Origin: Erythrobacter sp. Alg231-14
GTDB taxonomy: Bacteria > Pseudomonadota > Alphaproteobacteria > Sphingomonadales > Sphingomonadaceae
NCBI RefSeq assembly: GCF_900149685.1
Contig: NZ_LT702999.1
Coordinates: 2,356,001 to 2,420,000, forward strand
DNA: 64,000 nucleotides
Direction: 5' to 3'
Shown here: one piece after another, positions 44,771 through 54,238 of the stretch
Layout of the letters: every line of letters starts with the position of its first letter
Numbering within the stretch: the first letter of the stretch is position 1
Translations under genes and position numbers: made by a program
The notes under the pieces: generated by a model
The model's database searches: none
What the model was told of the DNA's origin: nothing
Seen by the model: the letters and a program-made list of their open reading frames with translations, nothing else

Positions 44771-46002
44771 TGAAAACCAAACCCGTTGGCCCCATTCCAA
44801 ATGGATACGAAACGCGCGATGGCGAACTTGCGATTGGGACTCGCACGGCGTCGGATCTGGTCGCTTCGGCCGGACAAACGCCGCTTTTTGTGTATTCGCG
44901 AGCGCATCTAGATCGTCGTGTCGCAGAATTGCGAGCGGCGCTGCCGTCGCGCATCGGTGTGAATTACGCGGTCAAAGCGAACCCTCATGCGGCGATGGTT
45001 GCCCATATGGACCCGTTGGTCGATGGATTTGACATCGCATCCTCGGGGGAACTGGCAATGACCAATGCCGCCGGGATCGATCCAAAACGCGTGAGTTTTG
45101 CCGGACCGGGAAAGCGCGATGATGAATTGGAGGCTGCGATTGCATGCGGCGTCACGCTGAATTGCGAATCCGAAGGTGAGGCGCAACGTTCATTGGCAAT
45201 CGGTCATAGGATCGGAAAAGCTCCGCGGATCGCCATTCGCGTCAACCCAGATTTCGAACTCAAAGGATCGGGGATGAAGATGGGCGGGGGCGCAAAACCG
45301 TTTGGCGTCGATGCCGAAAGAGTGCCCGCATTAGCACGTTCTATCATCAATGAAGGAGCCGATTGGCGCGGCTTGCACATCTTCACCGGCAGCCAAGCGT
45401 TAAGCGCAGACGCCATCATCGAAGCACAGGGCAATGTATTGAAATTGGCTGCTAAGTTGGGCGATGATATTGGACGGGTGCTGCCCAAATTGAACATGGG
45501 CGGAGGTTTCGGGATTGCCTATTTTCCCAACGATACGGCCTTGGACTTGTCCGCCGTTGGCGCCGCTTTGCATGGCTATGTCGAAGATTTGCCGCCTTCG
45601 TTGAAAGATACGGAACTGTGCCTAGAGTTGGGGCGGTACCTCGTGGGCGAGGCGGGGGTCTATCTTTGCCGCGTTATTGATCGCAAGGTCAGCCATGGAA
45701 CGACCTATCTGGTGACGGATGGTGGCCTTCACCATCAATTGGCCGCTTCGGGTAATTTCGGGACCGTGGTGCGCCGCAATTATCCGGTGGCGATTGCGTC
45801 GCGGTATGATGCCGAACCCGATGATGTGGTTAACGTGGTTGGCTGTCTTTGCACCCCGCTTGATCGATTGGCGGATCAGGCATTGATGCCTAGGGCACAG
45901 GTTGGCGATATCGTCGCGGTTTTCTGCGCCGGTGCCTACGGAGCGTCCGCGTCCCCTGCGGCATTTTTGGGTCACGGCCCCGCAGCAGAAATATTGGTTT
46001 AG
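44770..46002 (+). CDS. PLP-dependent decarboxylase, exosortase A system-associated
   Basis: A 410-residue fold-III decarboxylase of the ornithine/diaminopimelate type: TPLFVYSRAHLDRRV, the PLP-binding Lys69 in YAVKAN, FDIASSGEL, HIFTGSQ, and a late C-terminal region with FCAGAYGASASP. It may produce an amine or modified amino acid attached to the ligase or ACP product. ATG 44770 overlaps the ligase stop; GTG 44767 is a possible one-codon extension. It fits the XrtA-associated subfamily by position and motifs. Confidence 0.92.
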   Translation: MKTKPVGPIPNGYETRDGELAIGTRTASDLVASAGQTPLFVYSRAHLDRRVAELRAALPSRIGVNYAVKANPHAAMVAHMDPLVDGFDIASSGELAMTNAAGIDPKRVSFAGPGKRDDELEAAIACGVTLNCESEGEAQRSLAIGHRIGKAPRIAIRVNPDFELKGSGMKMGGGAKPFGVDAERVPALARSIINEGADWRGLHIFTGSQALSADAIIEAQGNVLKLAAKLGDDIGRVLPKLNMGGGFGIAYFPNDTALDLSAVGAALHGYVEDLPPSLKDTELCLELGRYLVGEAGVYLCRVIDRKVSHGTTYLVTDGGLHHQLAASGNFGTVVRRNYPVAIASRYDAEPDDVVNVVGCLCTPLDRLADQALMPRAQVGDIVAVFCAGAYGASASPAAFLGHGPAAEILV

Positions 46003-46032
46003 CCTTTATGAATAGGCTGTCCCGAAACGGGA
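46001..46032 (+). repeat. two adjacent hairpins after the decarboxylase gene
   Basis: AGCCT (46001-46005) pairs with AGGCT (46014-46018), and TCCCG-AAA-CGGGA (46020-46032) forms a tight second hairpin. They follow the decarboxylase stop and precede the export operon. No T-run follows, so they may be transcript ends or operators. The remaining gap 46033-46176 holds the leader of the export gene with AAGGA at 46163-46167. Confidence 0.45.
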
Positions 46033-46176
46033 TAGTCCTGCAATTGGCCCAGTATTACTAACATTATGTTCACCATTATCAGCGACAAACAACGGGTCAT
46101 TCGCGGACACGGTTGTTCAGGTCGCCCCTGAGATACGCATCCTGGTCCGTAGCACCTGACCCAAGGATACGTATCA

Positions 46177-46818
46177 ATGTTTAAGTCACTGTCACTCACT
46201 CGCCTTGCGGGAACCGCCCTTGCCACGGGCACTCTGGCCGCTTGCGCAGCAGGCGGTACGGAGCTGCCGTCGGCAAGCTATAGCGGCGTTCAAACCGCGC
46301 CCAGCGAAGAGTACATTATTGGCCCGCTGGACAAGGTTACGATCCACGTTTGGCGCAATCCAGAACTGAGCGCAGAGGACATTCAAGTCCGTCCTGACGG
46401 CCGGATCACGATCCCGCTGGTGCGGGATATGGCCGCCGTGGGAAAGACCGCAACGCAACTCCAGGATGATATCCGTGCCGAGTTGGTCCAGTATATCGAA
46501 CAACCGATCGTGTCGGTGATCGTCAACGAATTCAATTCAACCTTCGATCAACAAATCCGGGTTGTTGGTTCCACGGCACAGCCGGCTTCATTGCCGTATC
46601 GCGCCAATATGACGGTGCTTGATGCGATGATCGCAGTGGGCGGCTTGGGCGAATTTGCCGCCGGCAACCGCGCAAAACTGCTGCGGATCAACCGCGAGAA
46701 CGGCGAACAAACCGAATATCGTTTGCGTCTTTCGGATCTTTTGAAGCGCGGAGACAGCAGCGCGAACGTGATGCTGCGCCCTGGTGACACCATCATTATT
46801 CCGGAGAGTCGCTTCTAA
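46177..46818 (+). CDS. Polysaccharide export protein (Wza-like), XrtA/PEP-CTERM system
   Basis: A 213-residue outer-membrane lipoprotein of the Wza/OMA family. Lipobox LAAC with Cys near residue 23, then the polysaccharide-export N-terminal domain (YIIGPLDKVTIHVWRNPELS, VRPDGRITIPLV) and a SLBB-like part (VVGSTAQPASLPYRANMTVLDAM, ending in LRPGDTIIIPESRF). It would form the secretion pore for the XrtA-associated exopolysaccharide. It is the first gene of the plus-strand synthesis and export arm. Confidence 0.93.
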   Translation: MFKSLSLTRLAGTALATGTLAACAAGGTELPSASYSGVQTAPSEEYIIGPLDKVTIHVWRNPELSAEDIQVRPDGRITIPLVRDMAAVGKTATQLQDDIRAELVQYIEQPIVSVIVNEFNSTFDQQIRVVGSTAQPASLPYRANMTVLDAMIAVGGLGEFAAGNRAKLLRINRENGEQTEYRLRLSDLLKRGDSSANVMLRPGDTIIIPESRF

Positions 46819-46830
46819 AGCGCGCGCAGA

Positions 46831-48354
46831 ATGAACGAGATTTTCGAAGAAGTGCGCACAGCGCTCTATTCCGTCTGGCACCGGCGTTGGCTGGCGCTTG
46901 CGGTGGCGTGGGGCGTGTGTTTGCTGGGTTGGCTGGTCGTTGCTTTGATCCCCAACACCTATGAATCCAAAGCGCGCATCTATGTAGACACAGACGACGT
47001 CTTGTCGGATCAGCTGGGCATTGCCGGCAACAGCCGCGATGAAATCGCGGAGGTTGGCCAAACCTTGCTGGGCTCTGGCAATCTTGAAAAGGTTATCACC
47101 TCGACCGAATTAGGCGACGGAATTTCTGAACGCAGCCAGATGGATGCCGCCATAGCGCGCCTTTCGGAAAATGTCCGAGTGGAAAGCGAACGGGACAATC
47201 TTTTCACCATCACCGCCGAAGTCGGCATGAGCGGTTTGAGCGACGCTCAAAACGCGGTTCTTGCGCGCAATGTCGTTCAAAAACTGCTCGATATCTTTCG
47301 CGAAGACCACATTTCGGGAAGCCGCGCAGAGGTAAGCAGTGCGATCGCCGACCTCAACGATCAATTGGAAGAGCGTAAACTCGAACTTGAGGCTGCAGAA
47401 GAGCGCCGCGTGGCCTTCGAAACTCAATATCCTGAATTGATCGGTGGGTCACAGGCTTTGTCGACCAAGGTGCAGCAATCGCGCACCGAATTGCGCGATA
47501 TTGACGCTGATCTTGCCGCTGCACAAAGCGCGCTTGCCGCGATTTCTAGTCAGCTTTCAACGACACCGCGAACCATTGTTGGTGGAGCAAACGCGGTTGG
47601 GCCACAGGCATCTTTGCTGCAGGCGCAATCCCAGCTTGCCGAATTGCGCGCACGCGGTTTGACCGACCAACATCCCGATGTTGTTTCGACAACGCGTCAG
47701 GTCGAAATCCTTACGCGTCAAGTTGCCGCGGCCGGGCCCGGGGAAGTCACCGGAACACCCAATCCCGCCTATTCATCGCTGCTCGCTGTGCGCGCCGATC
47801 GTCAGGCCGGTGTCGAGGCATTTCAAGCCCGTCGCGCCGCGATCCAATCCACGCTTGCATCTTTGATGGCAAGCCAAGCATCGGAACCGGCGGTTGCAGC
47901 GGAAGCCAATCGGATCAGCCGTGATTACGATGTTCTGCGCACCAATTATGAAAGACTGCTCGAAGATCGCGAGAAGCTGCGCACGCGCGGCGATGTGGTC
48001 GACGAAACCAGCCAATACAAATTCGACCTGGTTGACCCACCGATTGTCCCACAATCGCCAGCGGCGCCCAACCGTCCCTTGTTGTTGATTGGTGTCTTGT
48101 TCGCCGGTCTCGCAGCGGGTGCAGGGGTCGCCTACGGTTTGAGCCAATTGCGCTCCAGCTTTGCCACTCCGGCCAAACTCGAACGGTCGATGGGGCTGCC
48201 TGTCATTGGTTCGGTTTCTTTAAAAGTTTCGGAAACGGCAAAGGCTCTGCGTCGCAAGCGGTTGAAGCAATTTGCAGGCGCAACGGCGGGTCTGTTCGCT
48301 GTCTTGGTCATATTGTTGGCGATCGAGATCGTCTCCGTTGGAACGATTGCGTGA
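46831..48354 (+). CDS. Chain-length determinant protein (Wzz/GumC-like), XrtA system
   Basis: A 507-residue polysaccharide co-polymerase. TM1 is near residues 20-40, followed by the Wzz motif (IPNTYESKARIYVDTDD), then a long coiled coil (about 165-340), a GNVR-like segment (ISRDYDVLRTNYERLLEDR), and two transmembrane segments at about 423-443 and 478-500. With the kinase encoded next, it would control polymer length at the inner membrane. It lies 13 bases downstream of the exporter gene. The putative cytoplasmic kinase domain is separate, as in Gram-positive-like split types. Confidence 0.92.
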   Translation: MNEIFEEVRTALYSVWHRRWLALAVAWGVCLLGWLVVALIPNTYESKARIYVDTDDVLSDQLGIAGNSRDEIAEVGQTLLGSGNLEKVITSTELGDGISERSQMDAAIARLSENVRVESERDNLFTITAEVGMSGLSDAQNAVLARNVVQKLLDIFREDHISGSRAEVSSAIADLNDQLEERKLELEAAEERRVAFETQYPELIGGSQALSTKVQQSRTELRDIDADLAAAQSALAAISSQLSTTPRTIVGGANAVGPQASLLQAQSQLAELRARGLTDQHPDVVSTTRQVEILTRQVAAAGPGEVTGTPNPAYSSLLAVRADRQAGVEAFQARRAAIQSTLASLMASQASEPAVAAEANRISRDYDVLRTNYERLLEDREKLRTRGDVVDETSQYKFDLVDPPIVPQSPAAPNRPLLLIGVLFAGLAAGAGVAYGLSQLRSSFATPAKLERSMGLPVIGSVSLKVSETAKALRRKRLKQFAGATAGLFAVLVILLAIEIVSVGTIA

Positions 48355-48364
48355 GGGGCCGGCT

Positions 48365-49408
48365 ATGACTGAACAAAGCAAAGTTTCGCGTGACACTGCG
48401 CACCGTGCTCCAAAGCGCAATTCGCTGTTTGAACGCGCGGATGCGGCGTTTGGATTGGACAATCTCGGCCCGAAAGCGGTGCCGACAAATTTGCCAGCAC
48501 AAAGAGCGGTGCCGAAGCAGCGTAAGGCTGAACCAGCCCCGCAGACCGAGCCGCAATCGCAAGTCCAACCTCAGGCAGCACCGCAAGAACCCTCGTTCAC
48601 GCAGGCCCCAAGTTCGGCTCCGGTCGAGGCGCCCTTCGGCGTTGGCGAGCAACAGTCAAAACCAGTTCGCGCAGTTACATTGTGCGGTCCTATGATGGAG
48701 ATCGACCGCGATCACATGGTGGATGCGGATCTGATCGTTCCAGAGGATCCCGTCACCGGATTGTTGGAAGAATTCCGCATCGTGAAACGTGAATTGCTCG
48801 CGGATGCCCGCGCTAGCGACGATGATTTGGCGCGGCGCATTCTGATCTGTTCCCCGCTTCCCGGCGAAGGGAAAACCTATTGCGCCACCAATTTGGCGAT
48901 CGCATTGGCGGCCGAGCGCGACATCGAAGTCGTCTTGATCGACGCCGACATGATCAACCCATCGATTACGCGGCGTTTGGGCGTTGATGCCGGCCCAGGT
49001 TTGATGGACGCGTTGGCGGATAAGACATTGAAGCCGGAAGAATTGGTGTCTCCCACCGACATCGATGGGCTGTTCATCATGTCTGCGGGAACCAGCAGCG
49101 CGCTGGATGCGGAATACTTGACCAGCGCCCGGACTCACGAAGTGCTTGACCGATTGACGCGTGGAGCACCCAACCGGTTCATTATTTTTGACACGCCACC
49201 GGCTCTTGCCGCTTCGCCCGCTGCCGAATTGGCGGCGCATGTGGGGCAGGCGGTTCTGGTGGTTCGCGCCGATGAAACCAGCCGCGCGTCTTTGGACGAT
49301 GCGAGCCAATTGTTGTCGGCATGCCCAGATATCAAATTGCTGCTCAACGCAGCACAATTCAGCCCGTCTGGTCGCCGCTTTGGCGATTATGGCGAAAGGG
49401 AGGAATAA
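48365..49408 (+). CDS. BY-type tyrosine autokinase, XrtA system
   Basis: A 347-residue cytoplasmic ATPase. The first 100 residues are low-complexity (Pro/Gln/Ala/Glu-rich). The kinase has Walker A PLPGEGKTYC (about 164-173), Walker A' VVLIDADMINP and Walker B FIIFDTPPA, all typical of bacterial tyrosine kinases. The C-terminus has only one tyrosine (GDYGEREE) instead of the usual tyrosine cluster. It should pair with the chain-length determinant upstream. ATG 48365 is used; the longer reading overlaps the Wzz gene. Confidence 0.9.
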   Translation: MTEQSKVSRDTAHRAPKRNSLFERADAAFGLDNLGPKAVPTNLPAQRAVPKQRKAEPAPQTEPQSQVQPQAAPQEPSFTQAPSSAPVEAPFGVGEQQSKPVRAVTLCGPMMEIDRDHMVDADLIVPEDPVTGLLEEFRIVKRELLADARASDDDLARRILICSPLPGEGKTYCATNLAIALAAERDIEVVLIDADMINPSITRRLGVDAGPGLMDALADKTLKPEELVSPTDIDGLFIMSAGTSSALDAEYLTSARTHEVLDRLTRGAPNRFIIFDTPPALAASPAAELAAHVGQAVLVVRADETSRASLDDASQLLSACPDIKLLLNAAQFSPSGRRFGDYGEREE

Positions 49409-49410
49409 TC

Positions 49411-51030
49411 ATGCGCATCTCAAAAGGGACGCTCTTGATCGGTTTGGCTGCGGGTTTCGCCGCCAATCCCGCATTTGCACAGGAATCCGGTGCGCGCGGT
49501 GGCGATGGCGCTGTGACTATCCAGCCGTATATCGAAGTCAGCCAAATTCTCTCGGCCGAATTGACGCCGGGCGATGAAGTTGTGACATTTACACAAATCG
49601 CCGCTGGTGTGGATTTGAACGCACAAGGCCGCAACAGCGGAGCATCGGTTTCGGTCCGCTACGAACGCAACATCGGATATGGCGACGCGGTCGACAACGA
49701 CACGATCAGCGGCATCGCACGCGGTTATCTGGCCGTTGTGCCGGGCGCTCTGAATCTCGAAGCGGGCGCCTTGGCCAGCCGCACCCGACTTGACGGAGGT
49801 GGCGCGGTGTCGCCCAATCCTTTGGTAAGTTCGGATGCCACCAGCCAGACATACGCTCTTTACGCCGGACCAACTGTGGCCACGCGCGTCGGCGCTGTCG
49901 ATGTAACCGCCAATGCGCGCGTGGGTTACAATCGTTTTGAAACAGAAGACGCGGTATTCGATGCCAACGGTGATCCGGTCGATATCTTCGATGACAGCGT
50001 CAGTTACAGCGGCCAAGTGCGTGCCGGCACCCGCCCAGGCGACGTGTTGCCAATTGGCGTGTCCGTCACAGCGGGTGGTTTCCAAGAGGATATTTCCAAC
50101 CTCGATCAACGCGTTCGGGATGTTTATGCGCGTGGCGATGTCATCGTTCCAGTTAGCCCGACGCTCGCTCTTACGGGTGGCGTTGGCTATGAAAACGTCG
50201 AAGTGTCGAGCCGTGATGCTTTGCGCGATGCCAATGGTGATCCGGTTATCGGCAATGATGGTCGATTGGTTACCGACAGCGCGTCTCCGCGTATTGTTGC
50301 CTTCGATGTCGATGGACTGTTGTGGGATGTGGGCGTCATGTGGCGACCAAGTTCACGCACCTCGCTCGCAGCTAGCGTAGGTGAGCGTTACGATTCCACC
50401 ACGTATTACGGCACGTTCACATACGTCCCGAGCCAACGCAGCTCTCTGTCCATCAATGTCTATGACAGTGTGTCGGGTGTTGGCGGTGCTTTGAACAATT
50501 CGCTGGCATCCTTGTCGAGCGACTTCGTCGCGTCACGCAATCCCGTGAGTGGCGATTTTGGCGGATTGGTATCCGGCACGAATGGAAGCGGTCTTGTAAG
50601 CTCGCTCGGTTCGGCGCGGTCTTCCGCTTTCCGTGGTCGCGGGGTTTCGGCGGGCTATCAACGTCAGATGGGCCGTCTAACCGCCGCATTTGGCGCGGGG
50701 TATGATCGACGCAGGTTCATCGCAGCCGACGGAACCGCATTGGAAGCGGCAAATGGCCTGACCGATGAAACCTATTACCTGACCGGCGCACTAACGCGTG
50801 AGGTTGGGCGCAGCGGTAGCCTTCAAACCAACGCCTATATCAATTGGTTCGAAGCCGGTGCAGGCGACGGTGATCTCACCGCATTTGGTGCCTCTGCGGC
50901 GTATAACCGCCTTATCACAGACCGACTTTCTGCCCGTGCGGCGGTGGCGGTTGACTATTTCGACAGCGATTTTTCAGCAGAAGATTTCGCGACCGCAACA
51001 GCGCTGCTCGGCCTGCGCTACGATTTCTGA
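49411..51030 (+). CDS. Outer-membrane beta-barrel protein, XrtA/PEP-CTERM locus
   Basis: ATG 49411 has a very strong ribosome site (AAAGGGAGGA) and begins a Sec signal peptide ending AFA-QE (about residue 24). The 539-residue protein is dominated by amphipathic beta strands with alternating small and aromatic residues and ends in LRYDF, the terminal phenylalanine expected for BamA recognition. Position matches the PEP-CTERM-associated family TIGR03016-like proteins. No enzymatic motif is seen. It may form or support the outer-membrane part of polysaccharide export. Confidence 0.82.
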   Translation: MRISKGTLLIGLAAGFAANPAFAQESGARGGDGAVTIQPYIEVSQILSAELTPGDEVVTFTQIAAGVDLNAQGRNSGASVSVRYERNIGYGDAVDNDTISGIARGYLAVVPGALNLEAGALASRTRLDGGGAVSPNPLVSSDATSQTYALYAGPTVATRVGAVDVTANARVGYNRFETEDAVFDANGDPVDIFDDSVSYSGQVRAGTRPGDVLPIGVSVTAGGFQEDISNLDQRVRDVYARGDVIVPVSPTLALTGGVGYENVEVSSRDALRDANGDPVIGNDGRLVTDSASPRIVAFDVDGLLWDVGVMWRPSSRTSLAASVGERYDSTTYYGTFTYVPSQRSSLSINVYDSVSGVGGALNNSLASLSSDFVASRNPVSGDFGGLVSGTNGSGLVSSLGSARSSAFRGRGVSAGYQRQMGRLTAAFGAGYDRRRFIAADGTALEAANGLTDETYYLTGALTREVGRSGSLQTNAYINWFEAGAGDGDLTAFGASAAYNRLITDRLSARAAVAVDYFDSDFSAEDFATATALLGLRYDF

Positions 51031-51050
51031 TCCACGGAGCTTTCAACGCC

Positions 51051-52205
51051 ATGTACGATCAATATTACGGTTTTAGCGGACGGCCATTTCAGCTGACCCC
51101 TGATCCCGAATTCTATTTTGAAAGCGCCAGCCACAAGAAGGCGATGAGCTATCTGGGTTACGGCCTGAACCAGGGTGAGGGCTTCATTGTCATCACCGGT
51201 GAAGTCGGCGCAGGCAAATCGACGCTGGTGGCGCATTTGATGGAACGGATCGACCGCGAAGCGTTGACCGTCGCGCAAGTCGTGACGACGGCGTTGGATG
51301 GAGAAGAGTTGATCCATGTCGTGGCTCAAGCATTCGGCCTAGAGGTTGAAGGGCGCGACAAGGCAAGCGCATTGGGCGCGATCGAAGGTTTCCTACAATC
51401 CGAAGCGCGCGCGGGCCGTCGCTGTCTTTTGGTAGTCGATGAATGTCAGAACCTTGACCTGACCGCTCTCGAAGAGCTGCGTATGCTGTCGAACTTCCAA
51501 TTGGGCGCACACCCATTGTTGCAAAGCCTGTTGCTCGGTCAGCCGGAGTTCCGTCGGACCTTGGCGCATCACCCTGATCTTGATCAATTGCGCCAACGGA
51601 TCATCGCTTCGCACCATTTGGAAGCGCTGGATGCGGACGAAGTCGAAGATTACATTCATCACCGTTTGACCCATGTGGGATGGGATGGGCGGCCATTGTT
51701 CGAAGATGGTCTATTGCCAGCTTTGTACGGTGCGACCGATGGCATCCCGCGTCGGGTGAACCAGGTCATGAACCGTCTGTTGTTGTTGGGCGCGATTGAA
51801 GAACAAGACGCGGTAGGCACAGCTATGTTGGAAGCCGTCATGACAGAAATGACCGCCGATCAATCACGCGGATCGCGTGCAGAGCCGAGCCCCTTGAGCA
51901 TTGAACCAGAAGTCGCCGCACCGGCCGCGATTCAAGACATTGATAGCGTGCCCGTGACCGAAGTTGCCGCATTGTTGGCCGAACGCGATGCGCGCACGGC
52001 CGAATTGGAAGCCGCCATCAGCGAGCTTCAGGCGGCCGGCACTCAAGGTGTTGAATTGACGATGCCGTCAGGGGACGACGCGACTTTAAACGAAGCGCTG
52101 GGCCGGATTGAGCAACGTTTGGAAGAACAAGAACGGTCGTTCCGCCATGTTCTCACGATGTTGATCGAATGGCTTGAGGAAGATCCTTCGCGCGAGGCCG
52201 CATGA
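51051..52205 (+). CDS. ExeA/GspA-like AAA ATPase, XrtA/PEP-CTERM system
   Basis: A 384-residue protein. It starts MYDQYYGFSGRPFQLTPDP, the typical XrtA-associated ATPase opening. Walker A GEVGAGKST is at residues 50-58, Walker B CLLVVDECQ near 126-134, and the C-terminal lid contains GIPRRVNQVMNRLLL. A coiled coil (EQRLEEQERSFRHVLTMLIEWL) lies at the end. In other XrtA loci this ATPase is assumed to help assembly or sorting; direct evidence is lacking. Its stop overlaps the next start region by a few bases. Confidence 0.92.
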   Translation: MYDQYYGFSGRPFQLTPDPEFYFESASHKKAMSYLGYGLNQGEGFIVITGEVGAGKSTLVAHLMERIDREALTVAQVVTTALDGEELIHVVAQAFGLEVEGRDKASALGAIEGFLQSEARAGRRCLLVVDECQNLDLTALEELRMLSNFQLGAHPLLQSLLLGQPEFRRTLAHHPDLDQLRQRIIASHHLEALDADEVEDYIHHRLTHVGWDGRPLFEDGLLPALYGATDGIPRRVNQVMNRLLLLGAIEEQDAVGTAMLEAVMTEMTADQSRGSRAEPSPLSIEPEVAAPAAIQDIDSVPVTEVAALLAERDARTAELEAAISELQAAGTQGVELTMPSGDDATLNEALGRIEQRLEEQERSFRHVLTMLIEWLEEDPSREAA

Positions 52206-52206
52206 T

Positions 52207-53169
52207 ATGAACGCGCAAAGTTCCTTTGCAGCCGAAGATAAGCGCATCGCAAATGGCCTATCGGTTGACGTCGAAGATTGGTTTCAGGTTGGTGCGTTTG
52301 AAAATGTGATCGACCGCGCCGATTGGGATGGCATCGACACACGTGTCGAAAGCAACATCGATCGAATCCTAGATCTGTTCGCACAGGCCGACGCCAGCGC
52401 GACGTTTTTCACATTGGGCTGGATTGCGAAACGCCATCCGGCCATGATCCGACGCATTGCGGATGCAGGTCACGAAATCGCCAGCCATGGGTTTGACCAC
52501 GCCCGCGTTTTCACATTCGATCGCAAAGAGTTTGGCGATGATATCCGCCTTGCTCAGGACATTCTCCAAGATTGTTCAGGCAAACGTGTAACGGGATATC
52601 GCGCACCCAGTTTTTCCATCGACCATCGAACGCCTTGGGCGTTCGAGGAATTGGCAGAGCAAGGGTACGCCTATTCTTCAAGCGTCGCGCCGATCTCGCA
52701 CGATCATTATGGGTGGAGAGATGCGCCGCGTTTCGCGTTCAAGCCGCTGGCAAACTCTGATCTGGTCGAAATTCCGGTGACGACAGCTATGGTCGGCAAA
52801 CGGCGGCTCGCCGCAGGCGGAGGGGGCTTCTTCCGGGTTCTCCCATACAGCTTTTCCCGATGGGCGATTCGTCAGGTCAATCGGGTGGAGGAACGCCCAG
52901 CAGTGTTCTATTTCCATCCGTGGGAAATTGACGCGGATCAACCGCGCGTTGCAGGGGCACCGTTGCGGTCGCGTCTGCGTCATTACACCGGTTTGGATAA
53001 AATGGCCGGTAAGCTTGGCGGGCTGGTTAAAGAGTTTCGCTGGGGCCGGATGGATGATCTCGCGCTGCGTGAAGCACAGCGGACAGTGGCGTTTCGCGTT
53101 GAAGGCGTCGCGAACGGCAACGCAAACGAGCCCTTGGATCACACATCCAGTCAAGAAGTCGCCGCTTGA
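52207..53169 (+). CDS. Polysaccharide deacetylase with DUF3473, XrtA system
   Basis: A 320-residue NodB-type carbohydrate esterase (family 4). The metal and base motif is LSVDVEDWFQ (Asp21, Asp24), then SHGFDHAR with His94 and His98, and GYRAPSFSID with the substrate-binding arginine. The C-terminal DUF3473 (about 215-285) has the FYFHPWEID pattern. It would remove acetyl groups from the exopolysaccharide. ATG 52207 is chosen over the upstream frame extension. It overlaps the FemAB gene. Confidence 0.93.
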   Translation: MNAQSSFAAEDKRIANGLSVDVEDWFQVGAFENVIDRADWDGIDTRVESNIDRILDLFAQADASATFFTLGWIAKRHPAMIRRIADAGHEIASHGFDHARVFTFDRKEFGDDIRLAQDILQDCSGKRVTGYRAPSFSIDHRTPWAFEELAEQGYAYSSSVAPISHDHYGWRDAPRFAFKPLANSDLVEIPVTTAMVGKRRLAAGGGGFFRVLPYSFSRWAIRQVNRVEERPAVFYFHPWEIDADQPRVAGAPLRSRLRHYTGLDKMAGKLGGLVKEFRWGRMDDLALREAQRTVAFRVEGVANGNANEPLDHTSSQEVAA

Positions 53170-54227
53170 ACGCGCCGGTTGACATGAACCAGCGCGTGAT
53201 TGTCGCTGATCTGTCTGACCGGGCGTTGACCGATCGGATAGAGACGTTCGTGCGCGATGAGGGTGGAAGTTTGTTTCACCTGCCCGCGTGGTTGAAAGCG
53301 GTCGAGGCAGGAGCCGGTCAGCGCGCCAGTGGTTTGGTCGCAGAACAAATGGGGGCGATCACCGGTTGGTTGCCTTTGACCGAAGTTCGGTCGATGCTCT
53401 TCGGGAATGCCTTGGTATCCAGCGGTTTTGGTGTTGGCGGAGGCATTTTGGCAAATTGTCCAAGCGTGGTCAAAGTCCTGACCGAATCCGCCCAGGATCA
53501 TGCACAACGCCTTGGCTTTGCAAGCTTTGAAATGCGCGGAGGTGTTCCGCCAGAAGGATGGCGCGCATGGGACGATAAGCACTGCAATTTTGCCCGCCCA
53601 TTGGCGCAGGATGATGAAGCCGAGCTACTGGCCATTCCGCGCAAAGCCCGCGCCGAGGTGCGCAAGGGATTGAAAAATGGCCTAACGGTTCGCGTCGGTC
53701 GCGACAAAAGCGATCTTGCAGCGCACTACGCCGTCTACAGCGAAAGTGTGCGCAATTTGGGTACACCGGTTTTCCCAAAATCTCTGTTCTCTGCAATGCT
53801 CAACGCGTTTCCTGAGACCAGCGATATTCTGACGGTTTCGCGCGACGGGACACCATTGGCTAGCGTCCTTTCATTCTATCACAACGGCGCGGTTATGCCG
53901 TTTTGGGGCGGCGGAACGCATGCCGCTCGCGGAGAGCGCGCGAATGAATTGATGTATTACGAATTGATGCTGCACGCCCGGCGGCGTGACATGGTGACGT
54001 TCGATTTCGGTCGATCAAAGACCGGCAGCGGCCCTTTTAAATTCAAGAAAAACTGGGGTTTCGACCCGGAACCCTTAACCTATTGCGAATGGACCGTGCC
54101 GGGTGAGAAGCCGCGCGATATTGATCCCACGAGCGAGGCGTATTCCCGCAAAATTGATACGTGGAAACGGTTGCCTTTGCCATTGGCCAACGCGATCGGG
54201 CCGTTCCTCGCCCGCAATCTGGCCTAA
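53166..54227 (+). CDS. FemAB-family protein, XrtA/PEP-CTERM system-associated
   Basis: A 353-residue protein with two GNAT-like halves. The C-terminal FDFGRSKTGSGPFKFKKNW is the strongest FemAB-type motif in this XrtA family, and LPAWLKAVEA and VPPEGWRAWDDKHCNF lie before it. It may transfer an amino acid or peptide onto a glycan, in analogy with FemABX. Start: TTG 53166, overlapping the deacetylase stop, gives the MNAP-type N-terminus; ATG 53184 is an alternative. Confidence 0.87.
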   Translation: MNAPVDMNQRVIVADLSDRALTDRIETFVRDEGGSLFHLPAWLKAVEAGAGQRASGLVAEQMGAITGWLPLTEVRSMLFGNALVSSGFGVGGGILANCPSVVKVLTESAQDHAQRLGFASFEMRGGVPPEGWRAWDDKHCNFARPLAQDDEAELLAIPRKARAEVRKGLKNGLTVRVGRDKSDLAAHYAVYSESVRNLGTPVFPKSLFSAMLNAFPETSDILTVSRDGTPLASVLSFYHNGAVMPFWGGGTHAARGERANELMYYELMLHARRRDMVTFDFGRSKTGSGPFKFKKNWGFDPEPLTYCEWTVPGEKPRDIDPTSEAYSRKIDTWKRLPLPLANAIGPFLARNLA

Positions 54228-54238
54228 GGGCGGGTACC

